Below, piece after piece: positions 25,269 through 33,767 of a stretch of 64,000 nt of DNA. Both the position numbers and the translations under genes were made by a program. Numbering within the stretch: position 1 is the first letter of the stretch; the number at the start of each line of letters is the position of its first letter. Source of the stretch: Paenibacillus sp. Marseille-Q4541. GTDB lineage: Bacteria; Bacillota; Bacilli; Paenibacillales; Paenibacillaceae. The notes under the pieces are model-generated. The model was not told the origin of the DNA and made no database searches. It worked only from the letters and a program-made list of their open reading frames with translations. Where the stretch lies: positions 1 to 64,000 of the forward strand of contig NZ_JAGXCY010000013.1 of the NCBI RefSeq assembly GCF_018310695.1, given 5' to 3'.

Positions 25269-25404
25269 GTTTTATCGTCTCCTCTGTTCTTTTATTATCA
25301 AATGAAGATCTCTCTTGCTTACAAATTCATCTTACCTCGGCCAGATGAGAACAAAGAAAGAGTCACATTAGAATTTGATGAGAAAATAAGAAGCGTTTCT
25401 CATG

Positions 25405-26127
25405 TTAATCTTCCGTATCCCAAGTAACGGATTGGATTTTTCCTGTGATGGCATGAATCTGGATAATGGCTTCTTTTTCACTTGCTGTCTCAATTTCAAC
25501 TAAATAGTAGGGACTACTTGTGGATTCTCCCCGAAGCTCTGTATCTTCTACTTTGCCCGCCACTTCTGCCAGCGCAATCTTCTCAACTTCTTCTTCAGTC
25601 AGAAACAGCTCCTTTTGCCGATCATCCTCCTCTTCTTCATCAATGGAAATGGTTTTTCTCGACAATTCCTCAGCGGTGTAAGGATCAAGCTCGAGTAAGA
25701 TGCGCTCTGTCTTCGTCATTACTTTTGCTTTGTATATCTCATGGTCCCCCATGGGGATCAGTTCTAGAAACAGTAATTCACCCTCCACCTCGCTAAGTAT
25801 CTTCTGTTTCACTTTATCCCTACTGAGGATGACACGTTCTGTATCTACCGAACTACTAATTTGCTGAATGGATAAAATACTCCCACTTGCACCATCCACT
25901 GTTACCTCATATGTTCCCGTATCCGTACTAAGGCGTAAATGATATTGTCCATTCTGAAGAGAACTGTTCTCTACTTTCCCAGGATATTGACTTGTTACGC
26001 TCTCTTCCACTGCCTCGGCAGATAAAAGAGCAGCGGATCGATCCCATGGCTGTACGAAATAGACAATCAGTCCAATCAACACTAAGGCTGCGGCCCCCAC
26101 ATACAAAGCACGCTTCTTCATCGTCAT
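25405..26127 (-). CDS. Membrane-anchored PepSY protein
   Basis: A 240-residue protein with one N-terminal membrane anchor (ALYVGAAALVLIGLIVYFV) and an extracellular part containing three PepSY-like segments; clear ones are VEKIALAEVAGKVEDTEL and EKEAIIQIHAITGKIQSVTW near the end. The gap between the middle and final segments is very acidic (SIDEEEEDDRQKE). AAGGAGTG lies nine bases before the ATG at 26127. It is followed 136 bases later by a secreted PepSY protein and preceded by the histidine kinase gene, from which a terminator separates it. The two PepSY proteins may form a pair regulated by or feeding back on the two-component system; this is inference. Confidence 0.85.
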   Translation of the reverse strand: MTMKKRALYVGAAALVLIGLIVYFVQPWDRSAALLSAEAVEESVTSQYPGKVENSSLQNGQYHLRLSTDTGTYEVTVDGASGSILSIQQISSSVDTERVILSRDKVKQKILSEVEGELLFLELIPMGDHEIYKAKVMTKTERILLELDPYTAEELSRKTISIDEEEEDDRQKELFLTEEEVEKIALAEVAGKVEDTELRGESTSSPYYLVEIETASEKEAIIQIHAITGKIQSVTWDTED

Positions 26128-26229
26128 TGCAAATACACTCCTTCATTCAACCTACTCTTATGCATTATCTATATAAAAATAAGATTTTCATTCAGTATAT
26201 CTCCCCTCTATGAGAATTTACTGAGAAAA

Positions 26230-26275
26230 GAGCAAATAAACCTGCCCCATTAAGCTAAAGCAGGTTTATTTATAG
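26230..26275 (-). terminator. Terminator after the histidine kinase gene
   Basis: AAATAAACCTGC pairs with GCAGGTTTATTT around a 14-base loop. The left arm is inside the last codons of the kinase, and TCTTTTC follows. Confidence 0.75.
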
Positions 26276-27623
26276 GAAATTGAAGGTACGCGGTTGTTCC
26301 TTCACCGTAGGTGCTCTCCAAACGAATTTCAGCCTTGATCTGGGCAGCTATCTCACTTGCCAGTGACAAACCAAGCCCTGTCCCGCCCTGTTTGCGAGTC
26401 CTCGATTGATCGACTCTGTAAAATCGATCAAATACTTTAGGAAGTTCTTCAGCAGGAATTCCAGTACCCTGATCGCGTACACTTATGATAACGTGATCCC
26501 CGTCAGATCGAACGCTAATATGAATTACGCTATCGCTATATTTTCTGGCATTATCCAGCACAATGACGAGCAGTTGCTTGGCCTTATTGATATCCGTAGT
26601 TACAACGCTCTGTTCTGAAGGAATCGCATTTTCAACCTCTATTCTTCTCTGATATGCCGTCTCATAGGAGCGAGCCATCTCGATGGTCATGTCAGCAAGG
26701 TTACACTCTTCCAACGTAATGCTTCCCGACTCGGTCTGCCTGGCCATCATCAGCAGCTGCTCTGTCATTTCTCGCATCCGTACTGCTTCCGAATGTATGG
26801 CTTCAACCGACTCTTCAAAAAGATCTGGGCGTGACAGGCCTCTCCTTCTTAACAAACTAGCATAGCTTTCGATAACGGTTAGCGGTGTCTTGAGTTCATG
26901 AGAAGCATTAGAGACGAACTGCTCTTGTTTCTCGTAATTCCGCTCAAGCCTGCCCATCATCCGATTAAATGTTTCTCCCATTTCGTACAACTCGTCTTTG
27001 GACTGATTTTGCAGATCAATCGTCTTGAAGCCGCCGCCGTTTTCGATGATTTTCATCGTCTGCGTCATTCCGGCAATGGGTCTGATAATAATACTTCCCA
27101 ATAACCGGCTCAACGCCACGACAGCAAGAAGAGCTACAAGCGTCACCGAGAACAGCACACCCCGAAGCACCTTAAGGTTGTTATCTACACTTGCGAGGCT
27201 TTCGGTAACCTGAAGGTTCACAACTTCACCGTCCACCCAAATTACAGGCATCGACACAAAGACATAACGTTCCTTTTCTATCTTTCGTACTTCGGTCTGC
27301 TTGCTCGGATAAAAAGAGGGTGCTATTTCGGCAAGACGCTGTTCTGACAGTGAAGTTACCGGCGAAGGGTTATTGCCTTTTTCCCTGACCAGCCTCAGCA
27401 TTCCTTCAGCCGGAACAAAAGAACGCAACAAATCATCCGGTGCTACCATATCTGCTGCATTTCTCACACCGTTTGCAATGGCATTCGCTTCTGCTTCCGC
27501 TCTTTTCATTTGGGTATCAATGGATAATCGATCAAACATGAAATATATAAATCCATTGATCAATAGCAACAGCACGATAAAAAATACAGAGGTATATACA
27601 TAGATGGTTGTACGCAGCTTCAT
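26250..27623 (-). CDS. Sensor histidine kinase
   Basis: A 457-residue membrane kinase. Membrane segment 1 is at about residues 9-30, an extracellular sensor domain of about 120 residues follows, membrane segment 2 is at about 155-178 (VLFSVTLVALLAVVALSRLLG), and a HAMP linker comes next. The phosphate-accepting His is in SNASHELKTPLTVIESYASL (about residue 243). ATP-binding boxes are VIVLDNARKYSD, DQGTGIPAEELPKVFDRFY and GGTGLGLSLAS. It overlaps the regulator gene upstream by four bases (ATGA). The family is the ArlS/CssS-like OmpR-linked group; the signal is unknown. Confidence 0.93.
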   Translation of the reverse strand: MKLRTTIYVYTSVFFIVLLLLINGFIYFMFDRLSIDTQMKRAEAEANAIANGVRNAADMVAPDDLLRSFVPAEGMLRLVREKGNNPSPVTSLSEQRLAEIAPSFYPSKQTEVRKIEKERYVFVSMPVIWVDGEVVNLQVTESLASVDNNLKVLRGVLFSVTLVALLAVVALSRLLGSIIIRPIAGMTQTMKIIENGGGFKTIDLQNQSKDELYEMGETFNRMMGRLERNYEKQEQFVSNASHELKTPLTVIESYASLLRRRGLSRPDLFEESVEAIHSEAVRMREMTEQLLMMARQTESGSITLEECNLADMTIEMARSYETAYQRRIEVENAIPSEQSVVTTDINKAKQLLVIVLDNARKYSDSVIHISVRSDGDHVIISVRDQGTGIPAEELPKVFDRFYRVDQSRTRKQGGTGLGLSLASEIAAQIKAEIRLESTYGEGTTAYLQFPINKPALA

Positions 27624-28330
27624 GCTTCTGCCCTAAGAACGTAACCTACACCACGAATCGTATGGATTAGCGGTGAGCGTCCATGGTCTACTTTTTTGCG
27701 GAGGTATCTGATGTAGACATCAACCACATTGGTATCGCCCATATAATCGTAACCCCACACCGCCTCAAGAATCTGTTCTCGGTTCAGAACCTGCCGCTGA
27801 TTGCGCAACAAATAGACGAGCAGATCGAATTCCCGAGGGGTGAGCTCTATACGATCCACTTCACGCAGTACCTCTCTCGTCTTTTCATTGATTCTGAGAT
27901 CACCAGCGGTCATCCACACTTCCTGTTCTTTAGCTGAACTGTTCTCGCTTGATATCTGTATCTTGTTATGTAACCGGAGGGCAGCACGGATGCGGGCCAG
28001 TAGCTCTTCAATCTGAAAAGGTTTCGTCACATAGTCAGTTGCACCGAGGTCAAGTCCTGACACTTTGTCTTCTACTGAACCTTTGGCTGTGAGTAGAATG
28101 ACGGGTGTATGTTCATCCTGGCTGCGTATCCGGCGCAAGACCTCAATCCCGCTAAGACCGGGCAGCATGACATCAAGTAGGACGAGATCAAAGTTTCCTT
28201 TTTGAAAAGCCGCAAGCCCTTCCGTACCACTGGTTGCCTTGGAGACTTTATATTCTTCATACTCCAGTTCAATTTCCAGCACCCTTGCAATTTTCTCTTC
28301 ATCTTCCACAATGAGAATGGATGAACTCAT
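27620..28330 (-). CDS. OmpR-family response regulator
   Basis: A 236-residue regulator. The receiver domain (residues 1-120) has the acidic pair VEDEEKIARVLE, phospho-acceptor Asp in DLVLLDVMLPG, TAKGSVEDKV (Thr of the switch) and TDYVTKPFQIEELLARI (Lys). The DNA-binding winged helix (residues about 140-234) has LTPREFDLLVYLLRNQRQV, REQILEAVWGYDYMGDTNVVD and RGVGYVL. It is cotranscribed with the kinase (four-base overlap) and follows the NAD(P)-binding protein gene by only 31 bases. Targets are unknown; the downstream PepSY genes are candidates. Confidence 0.95.
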   Translation of the reverse strand: MSSSILIVEDEEKIARVLEIELEYEEYKVSKATSGTEGLAAFQKGNFDLVLLDVMLPGLSGIEVLRRIRSQDEHTPVILLTAKGSVEDKVSGLDLGATDYVTKPFQIEELLARIRAALRLHNKIQISSENSSAKEQEVWMTAGDLRINEKTREVLREVDRIELTPREFDLLVYLLRNQRQVLNREQILEAVWGYDYMGDTNVVDVYIRYLRKKVDHGRSPLIHTIRGVGYVLRAEA

Positions 28331-28361
28331 GTGCCCTCCTCCGATTCACTAAAAGTAAATA

Positions 28362-29006
28362 TTATATGTTTTGTACTACTTCTTGAATGGACTGTTCTCC
28401 AGATACGAGAGAAATCGCTTTTCTGTACGTATTCTCTGCATCAAGTACAGCTACAATGACAGATGCAACATCTTCACGAGGAATACTCTTCTCATTACCC
28501 TCCGTATTTGCTGCTATTTTACCACGTCCCGGCTCATTCAACAGCCCGCCCGGACGCAAAATCGTATAATTTAACGATGAACTCTCAAGCAGTCTATCCG
28601 CATAATGCTTTGCTACATAATATGGTTTTATTTTATCTGACCAACTCGATCTATCCTCTGCATGCATGGCGCTTACCATCACATATCTCGAAATTCCTGC
28701 TTGTTCAGCTGCTTCCATCGTTTTTACGGCTCCATCCAGATCAATTAGCAATGTTTTATCTGAACCCGTACTACCGCCTGAACCTGCGGTGAATACAATG
28801 GCGTCACTGCCTTTCATTACTTCCGCTAGTTCACTGACCGTTCCTTCTAAATCTGCAAGAACCGGTTCAACACCCGCTCCATCAAAGGCATCTGCCTGCT
28901 CCTGTTTGCGGACCATTGCTCTGACTGCATGTTCCTTATGGTCCTTCAGCTGAGAAATTACATGTTTCCCAATCTGTCCGTTTGCTCCAATAACTAAAAT
29001 GTTCAT
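28362..29006 (-). CDS. NAD(P)-binding protein, YhfK/YwnB-like
   Basis: A 214-residue atypical short-chain dehydrogenase. The N-terminal NILVIGANGQIGKHVISQL has the GxxGxxG dinucleotide-binding motif, DLEGTVSELAEVMKGSDAIVFTAG follows, and YYVAKHYADRLLESS supplies the Tyr-x3-Lys-like pair; YTILRPGGLLNEPG is typical of NAD(P)H-binding proteins of the YhfK group. It may be a redox sensor or reductase; substrate unknown. It is the first gene of a possible three-gene unit with the response regulator and kinase (31-base gap). Confidence 0.85.
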   Translation of the reverse strand: MNILVIGANGQIGKHVISQLKDHKEHAVRAMVRKQEQADAFDGAGVEPVLADLEGTVSELAEVMKGSDAIVFTAGSGGSTGSDKTLLIDLDGAVKTMEAAEQAGISRYVMVSAMHAEDRSSWSDKIKPYYVAKHYADRLLESSSLNYTILRPGGLLNEPGRGKIAANTEGNEKSIPREDVASVIVAVLDAENTYRKAISLVSGEQSIQEVVQNI

Positions 29007-29140
29007 GATATTATTTCTCCCTTCTCATTATACTATCATTCATTCTTTCTCCTTCAATTACCCGCTAGGCTCAAGATATAACAATAAAGAGGTTCTATCA
29101 TGCTTATCTTTGCAGTACTGCAACATTTCATACGGGGAAA

Positions 29141-29182
29141 ATAAAAAAATAAGGCAGACCCCCGAAAAACGGGCATCTGCCT
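29141..29182 (-). terminator. Terminator of the yjlC-ndh operon
   Basis: GGCAGATGCCCG pairs with CGGGGGTCTGCC around TTTTT, followed by TTATTTTTTTATTTT. Confidence 0.9.
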
Positions 29183-29205
29183 TATTCATGTTCTATAGAG
29201 ATGGA

Positions 29206-30387
29206 TTAGTACGCAAGAGCGAACAAACCATCAATGTGTTTAAGATAACGGATGTTACTTGCTTCTTTCATAAGCGTTGCAGGCAGACCTTTTAGACGAG
29301 TCTGGCTACCGCCCAGCATAGCAATCGCATCTTTACGTCCAAGGCTTCCGAGTGTACCGGAGAAGACTGGAGTGAAGACTTCAAGATCGCCGCCTTTGAT
29401 GATTGCAGCAAGGTTATGTCCAATTGTTTCACCCATTTGCCAAGCAAGCTGAGCTGTTGGAGGGTAAGGACGAGCACCTTCACTAGGGATAACAACTGCA
29501 CTGTCACCCGCGATGAATACATTCTCGTGGGAAGTAGAGTGTAGTGTCTCTTTAACTGTTGCACGGCCACGGTTAACTTCGATACCGCTGTTAGCTACAA
29601 CTGCGTTACCTTGTACGCCGCCCGTCCAGATCAGTGTGCTAGTGTCGATGGAGCTTCCATCTTTCAGCATTACAGTATGTTGTTGCATTTCTGTAATCGC
29701 TACACCAACGATGAATTTCACGCCGCGTTTTTCAAGACTTGTTTGAGCACGCTCAACAAGCTCTGGCGGGAATCCTGCCAGAATAGAAGGACCTGCTTCT
29801 ACGTTGTAGAGCTGAACTTCTTCGCGTTTGATACCTTTTTGCTTACATACATGATCCAGGATGTCAGCATATTCACCAACAAGCTCGATACCCGTCAAAC
29901 CGCCACCGCCAACAACGATTGTTGCGTCAGCTTTGTTTCCGGATTTTTTGTAAGCATCAAGACAAGCTTCCACGTGCGCACGAATTTTGTTCGCATCGTT
30001 TACGGATTTCAGAGTAAAGCTGTACTCTTCAAGTCCTGGAATTCCGAAGAATGCAGTTTCACTACCAAGAGCAACAACAAGGAAGTCATAGCTGTAGATC
30101 GTTCCGCTCTTCATTACGACTTTGTTCTCGTCTGGTTTGATTTCGGAAACTGTATCAATTTTAAGATTTACGTCTTTACCACGAAGAAGTTTCTCCAGTG
30201 GAAGTGCAACAGCTTTCTCTTCGATGGAGCCTGCTGCCAGACGGTGCAATTCAGTAATAATTTGGTGAGTTGGGAAGCGGTTCACAACCGTAATGGTTGC
30301 ATCTTCAGCGGACAAGTATTGACGTGCTGATAGCGCGCTAAGCAAGCCGCCGTAGCCGCCGCCCAGAATCAAAATTTGCTTCGACAT
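29206..30387 (-). CDS. ndh: Type II NADH dehydrogenase
   Basis: The start is placed at 30387 (MSKQILILGGGYGG, 393 residues), six bases after GGAGG; the ATG at 30393 abuts that site. FAD-binding GGGYGGLLSA (residues 8-17), NADH-binding VVGGGGLTGIELVGEYAD (about residue 158) and the second FAD site NVFIAGDSAVV (about residue 295) are in the order of NDH-2 enzymes, as is AYPPTAQLAWQMG-like PYPPTAQLAWQMGE. The enzyme passes electrons from NADH to menaquinone without pumping protons and sits on the inner membrane face. It is downstream of a DUF1641 gene, the yjlC-ndh arrangement of Bacillus subtilis, where Rex controls it. Confidence 0.93.
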   Translation of the reverse strand: MSKQILILGGGYGGLLSALSARQYLSAEDATITVVNRFPTHQIITELHRLAAGSIEEKAVALPLEKLLRGKDVNLKIDTVSEIKPDENKVVMKSGTIYSYDFLVVALGSETAFFGIPGLEEYSFTLKSVNDANKIRAHVEACLDAYKKSGNKADATIVVGGGGLTGIELVGEYADILDHVCKQKGIKREEVQLYNVEAGPSILAGFPPELVERAQTSLEKRGVKFIVGVAITEMQQHTVMLKDGSSIDTSTLIWTGGVQGNAVVANSGIEVNRGRATVKETLHSTSHENVFIAGDSAVVIPSEGARPYPPTAQLAWQMGETIGHNLAAIIKGGDLEVFTPVFSGTLGSLGRKDAIAMLGGSQTRLKGLPATLMKEASNIRYLKHIDGLFALAY

Positions 30388-30423
30388 ATCCATCCTCCGT
30401 TCTTACTTTCGTATCAATAACTT

Positions 30424-30861
30424 TTAGTCTTGTTTTTGCCCTTGACGCTCGTTCAGGACACTAAGGAATGCCTGAGCAAAACGAAGAGATTGTTGTACGT
30501 TAGGATCTTTTAGCATTTTGAGCATGCCGAACAAGCCAACAGAAGACTGTTCTGCATGAGCACGATCTCCAGCTTCGATGGCTGCGGAAGCTACACCTTT
30601 TGCTTTTTCAACAACAGGAGTTGTAAATTCACCGAAAGCGACTTTCATGTCGTTAACGAAGACTTTATCTGTTGCCAGACCTTGAGCGAAATCATAAGCT
30701 TTCGTCATTGCTGTAACCATTTCAGCCAGTTTAGGCAGATTCTCCACCAGAACAGTAAGAGACTCTTGAACCTCCGGCTTCATCAATTGATCAAGTACAT
30801 CCTGATTTTGTGCAGGAGCTGCACCGTTTACTGGTACCTCTTGTTGAGTCGGTTGTGACAT
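30424..30861 (-). CDS. DUF1641 protein, YjlC-like
   Basis: The start is at 30861 (MSQPTQQEVPVNG, 145 residues), with AAAGGAGG nine bases upstream; the reading from 30996 adds 45 unlikely residues. The segments VLDQLMKPEVQESLTVLVEN, LPKLAEMVTAMTKAYDF and GMLKMLKDPNVQQSLRFAQA are the two repeated helices of DUF1641. Bacillus YjlC is the same family and precedes ndh. It lies 36 bases before ndh, in one operon. It may help NDH-2 or its regulation; no activity is known to me. Confidence 0.9.
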   Translation of the reverse strand: MSQPTQQEVPVNGAAPAQNQDVLDQLMKPEVQESLTVLVENLPKLAEMVTAMTKAYDFAQGLATDKVFVNDMKVAFGEFTTPVVEKAKGVASAAIEAGDRAHAEQSSVGLFGMLKMLKDPNVQQSLRFAQAFLSVLNERQGQKQD

Positions 30862-31179
30862 AAGAGAACGTCCTCCTTTACTTTGGGTTAGAAGCCCGCT
30901 TGCTTGACCATACCTGATAAGCCAAATGAACGACCCGCGAGTACAAAATTGTAATGTAACAATTTTCACACAATAGAAAGAGCCGAACCCTTTCAAGCAG
31001 CTCGGGCAGCTCTACCGTACAGATGTGATGTATTCTAAGGATCTTTTGCAAAGATGAATATGCTGCTATTCCATCGCAATCACAAATTTATCCGAACAGG
31101 CCAAATACGAACCCTATACCCTAATATTACACTTATTACACATAAACACGAGTTAAATATGTTGAGAAATGTGAATACC

Positions 31180-31197
31180 TTGTGAACATTGTAACAA
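31180..31197. promoter_or_regulatory. Rex-type operator of yjlC-ndh
   Basis: On the minus strand TTGTTACAATGTTCACAA fits the Rex consensus TTGTKAANNNNTTMACAA with a single mismatch. It overlaps the -10 element of the promoter below, the right place for repression when NADH is low. Rex control of ndh is established in Bacillus subtilis. Confidence 0.6.
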
Positions 31198-31215
31198 AAC
31201 CTCTTTTTTTGTCAA
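31188..31215 (-). promoter_or_regulatory. SigA-type promoter of yjlC-ndh
   Basis: A perfect -35, TTGACA (31210-31215), and TACAAT (31188-31193) are separated by 16 bases on the minus strand. The transcript would have a leader of roughly 320 bases before yjlC. Further TGTTACA/TTGTGA-like motifs lie at 30948-30974 and 31216-31241. Confidence 0.6.
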
Positions 31216-31641
31216 TACAATGTAACATAGCTTATTGTGACAGAAAAAGCGCTAGCTTTGCCTACTTCTACTACATACAGTACTTAAAAAGAACACCTAC
31301 AACTACATGTACTTATTGATATAACATAAAATTACCAAACTTTTTCCTTCTGAGTCCTGTTAATTTTTATCTGGACTACAGATGATGGGGAAATACACCT
31401 GATAAGTCCCCAAACCCAACCCTCGCCAGAGTGAAAAAATCAGCATATGGTAGTAAGTGATAACATTAAATTGTACCGTTGTAATTCGTGCGTGGGCTAA
31501 ACGGTAAAAGTAGGGTGCCCTGCCCCTTCACATTTTATGAGATCCAGACTTGACCCGGCTGGGGGGGGTTATGCTCGCTTTTTTTCAATCTAACTACCAA
31601 CTTAGGTTCATTTCCGCCATCATCTGCCCGTGAAGTTAAAT
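31216..31641. other. Gene-free gap upstream of the yjlC-ndh promoter
   Basis: No ORF with a ribosome site was found. The stretch holds TGTAACA and TTGTGACA motifs near 31220-31243, a run of eight G at about 31561-31568, and no clear terminator for the DIP1984-family gene on its right. No RNA family was recognised. Confidence 0.5.
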
Positions 31642-32106
31642 CTATACTCGTTCTACGAGTTCCGTCGTCCAATTCAGTTCCTGAATACGAGTATCCAGGA
31701 TTCGATGTTCCTTGGCTAGCTCATCCATCTGTTTCTGCAGGCTGCTTATTTCTACTGTAGTGATAAATTTGATCTCTGTCTTGCTGGAGCGATCATAACG
31801 TATAGAAGCTGTACTGATCACATCGCTTAGAACGCTTCGTTTCATTTCGAGCTTTTCTCTGCGGGCGAGCGCATCCGTTATGGTCAGCCCTTGCGTTAGT
31901 TCAGTTACCGCATTGGTTCTGTTAATTCTCTGCACGAGTGTCTCGAACTGATCAAGCGATCCATTCAGCTCCCGAAAAAGGTCAGAAGGATTCTCCGCTG
32001 CTTCTTCACCTTCCTGAATTTTGATTACGTTCTGTAAACGGAAACGGAGTTCCTGGATTTTTCTTTGTGTATCCGATCGTAAGATGAGTGCTTCTGCGAG
32101 TTTCAT
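31642..32106 (-). CDS. DIP1984 family protein (septicolysin-like)
   Basis: A 154-residue, mostly helical cytoplasmic protein. The N-terminal KLAEALILRSDTQRKIQELR, IQEGEEAAENPSDLFREL and the VQRINRTNAV segment are characteristic of the DIP1984 family, named after a Corynebacterium structure; some entries are labelled septicolysin. Long coiled-coil heptads are visible throughout (KQMDELAKEHRILDTRIQEL near the end). No activity is established as far as I know. It is transcribed alone, with no evident terminator. Confidence 0.88.
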   Translation of the reverse strand: MKLAEALILRSDTQRKIQELRFRLQNVIKIQEGEEAAENPSDLFRELNGSLDQFETLVQRINRTNAVTELTQGLTITDALARREKLEMKRSVLSDVISTASIRYDRSSKTEIKFITTVEISSLQKQMDELAKEHRILDTRIQELNWTTELVERV

Positions 32107-32326
32107 AATATAGGTAAGCCTCCACAGATTTAAAGTTAGTTCTATTGTAACTTACTTTAATGCCCCATTCCAATTTCTTACTGCAAGGATCTGTTGTTTA
32201 ATGCACACGCTAGGGTGGTACATATCCAGTATAGAAATATACGGGAATGTAAATAAAAGGTTGAAGCCATGAAAAGTAGAGCAACCGCCCTAATTCATGC
32301 CCTATCTTGGTAGAGGAGGTATTGAT

Positions 32327-32839
32327 ATGAAAACAACTCACTTAGAGGCTAGGACCTACCATTTCAAAGATGACGGTGCTATTCCCAATCATCCGGAACT
32401 ACCTGTCATTCTCTATCCGGGTGTATTCCATGGACAAGAGCATAAAACCGAGACAATCTTCAACAAGCATAACTGGCAAAACAGCTGGACAGGCGGAGTA
32501 TTTCCTTATCATCACTATCACAGCAACGCTCACGAAGTGCTTGGTGTGATCCAAGGTTCGGTCAAACTTCACATTGGCGGAGAAAAAGGAATGATTCTAA
32601 CCGCATCTGCTGGCGATGTTCTTGTACTGCCTGCCGGGACAGGCCATAAAAGACTAGAGTCCAGCCGTGATTTTCAAATCGTGGGTGCCTATCCTGACGG
32701 AATGTCCTACAGCACGCATACCGGAGAATCCAGTGAACGTCCTCAGGTTCTCTACGAAATCGCTCGTGTTCCGCTACCGGGTCAAGACCCTGTTTTCGGG
32801 GACGAGGGGCCCCTGCATACCCACTGGACTAAACTTTAG
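32327..32839 (+). CDS. Cupin-domain protein, YjlB-like
   Basis: The start at 32327 (MKTTHLEARTYHFKDDG, 170 residues) follows GAGGAGGT at 32313-32320; the ATG at 32297 is in front of that site. A single cupin barrel is present: the metal-binding histidines are in YHHYHSNAHEVLGVIQGSVKL, and the second motif is DVLVLPAGTGHK. Family resemblance is to Bacillus YjlB, which in Bacillus subtilis lies next to yjlC-ndh; the nearness here (1.5 kb) supports that from memory. Enzyme or sensor role is unknown. Confidence 0.85.
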   Translation: MKTTHLEARTYHFKDDGAIPNHPELPVILYPGVFHGQEHKTETIFNKHNWQNSWTGGVFPYHHYHSNAHEVLGVIQGSVKLHIGGEKGMILTASAGDVLVLPAGTGHKRLESSRDFQIVGAYPDGMSYSTHTGESSERPQVLYEIARVPLPGQDPVFGDEGPLHTHWTKL

Positions 32840-32861
32840 AAAACCGCAGGTACTTATGAGG

Positions 32862-33473
32862 TTACTGTATATCCGCGGAACGCGTGTAGTACCCTTCGAT
32901 TTTCTTGCTGATCCAGATGGTACATCCTATAAAAATGAGAATGCCTACGAGAATCGTAGGATGCTCCAGAATTGCCCCTAGATTCGTACCTATGTAAGTC
33001 ACATAAAGCACCATAATTCCTTTGCCTAAAGCGGCTGCGAGCAAAAAAGATCGAGGACGCATCTGTGCAATACCAGCCGCCATATTAACGAGCACATAGG
33101 GTCCCATTGGAAACATGCCGAGTAAAAAAACATAACTGAAGGCATTGCGGCGGATCCAAATTAGGCTCTTTTGTACCTTGGGTCTCTCTGCCCAGCGTCT
33201 TGCCCATGAAGTTCCTGCAAGCTTGCGTATAACAATAAATGTGAAGAAACTCCCTCCCACAAGCCCAATCCACGAATAAAAGAAACCAAGCCATCCATAG
33301 ACCAGCCCGTTAGCTCCTACAATCAGCAGCGTAGGCAGGGGAGGTATAAATGACTTCATGAATGTTAGAAAAATGCCGGGAAAAGGTCCTAAATCCCGAA
33401 ATCTTTCAAGCAGCATAATTATATTTTCTTCTGTAAAAAAAGAGAGGAATTCTGATACTGAAAATCCTTCCAT
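32862..33473 (-). CDS. TVP38/TMEM64 (VTT domain) membrane protein
   Basis: The start is at 33473 (MEGFSVSEFLSFF, 203 residues), after GAGGTG; the reading from 33500 adds nine residues. Five or so hydrophobic segments contain the family marks: FMKSFIPPLPTLLIVGANGLVYG, a Gly-rich SWIGLVGGSFFTFIVIRKLAG turn and FPMGPYVLVNMAAGIAQM. VTT-domain proteins (DedA, TMEM64) act in lipid scrambling or membrane homeostasis. No partner gene is apparent. It converges with the cupin gene 22 bases away. Confidence 0.88.
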   Translation of the reverse strand: MEGFSVSEFLSFFTEENIIMLLERFRDLGPFPGIFLTFMKSFIPPLPTLLIVGANGLVYGWLGFFYSWIGLVGGSFFTFIVIRKLAGTSWARRWAERPKVQKSLIWIRRNAFSYVFLLGMFPMGPYVLVNMAAGIAQMRPRSFLLAAALGKGIMVLYVTYIGTNLGAILEHPTILVGILIFIGCTIWISKKIEGYYTRSADIQ

Positions 33474-33565
33474 GCAGCACCTCGTTTCCTGCTTTATCAA
33501 TATTCATCAGTATAACTCACCTACTGTAAGAGAGTATGAAAATTACATAGATATTGGATGATAGT

Positions 33566-33600
33566 AAAAGAACCTGCCTTCTCCTTCAGGCAGGTTCTTT
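33566..33600 (-). terminator. Terminator after the CxxC mini-protein gene
   Basis: AAAGAACCTGCC pairs with GGCAGGTTCTTTT around TGAAGGAGAA; it lies just past the stop of the small gene at 33609. Confidence 0.75.
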
Positions 33601-33608
33601 AATCATCA

Positions 33609-33767
33609 TTATATCGAACCTGAAAACTTCATCCCCTGATGCATGGCATCCGGCGGTACAGAAGACAGATTCGGTGAGGCTGCGGAAACTTTTCCGCATT
33701 CATGGAGAATATGCTCCACATGTTCGAGGACGTCTTTTACTGTTTTTCCACAAGCTTGACACTTCAT
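33609..33767 (-). CDS. 52-residue CxxC mini-protein
   Basis: A short gene: ATG at 33767, preceded by AAAGGTGAT (spacing about five) and ended by TAA. The peptide starts MKCQACGKTVKDVLEHVEHI, giving a Cys-x2-Cys pair at residues 3 and 6, then His17/His20/His23 and Cys25 in LHECGK, so a mixed Cys/His metal site is possible. The tail (SAASPNLSSVPPDAMHQGMK) is flexible. A strong terminator follows directly. It could be a small zinc-ribbon regulator or a metal-binding peptide; I do not recognise a family. Confidence 0.6.
   Translation of the reverse strand: MKCQACGKTVKDVLEHVEHILHECGKVSAASPNLSSVPPDAMHQGMKFSGSI

Noticed and set aside
31376..31641. Possible structured RNA or riboswitch upstream of yjlC
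   Set aside because: Compared by eye with T-box, fluoride, 6S and SRP RNA motifs, no diagnostic element was found; only short palindromes such as AGGGTGCCCT and a G8 run are visible.
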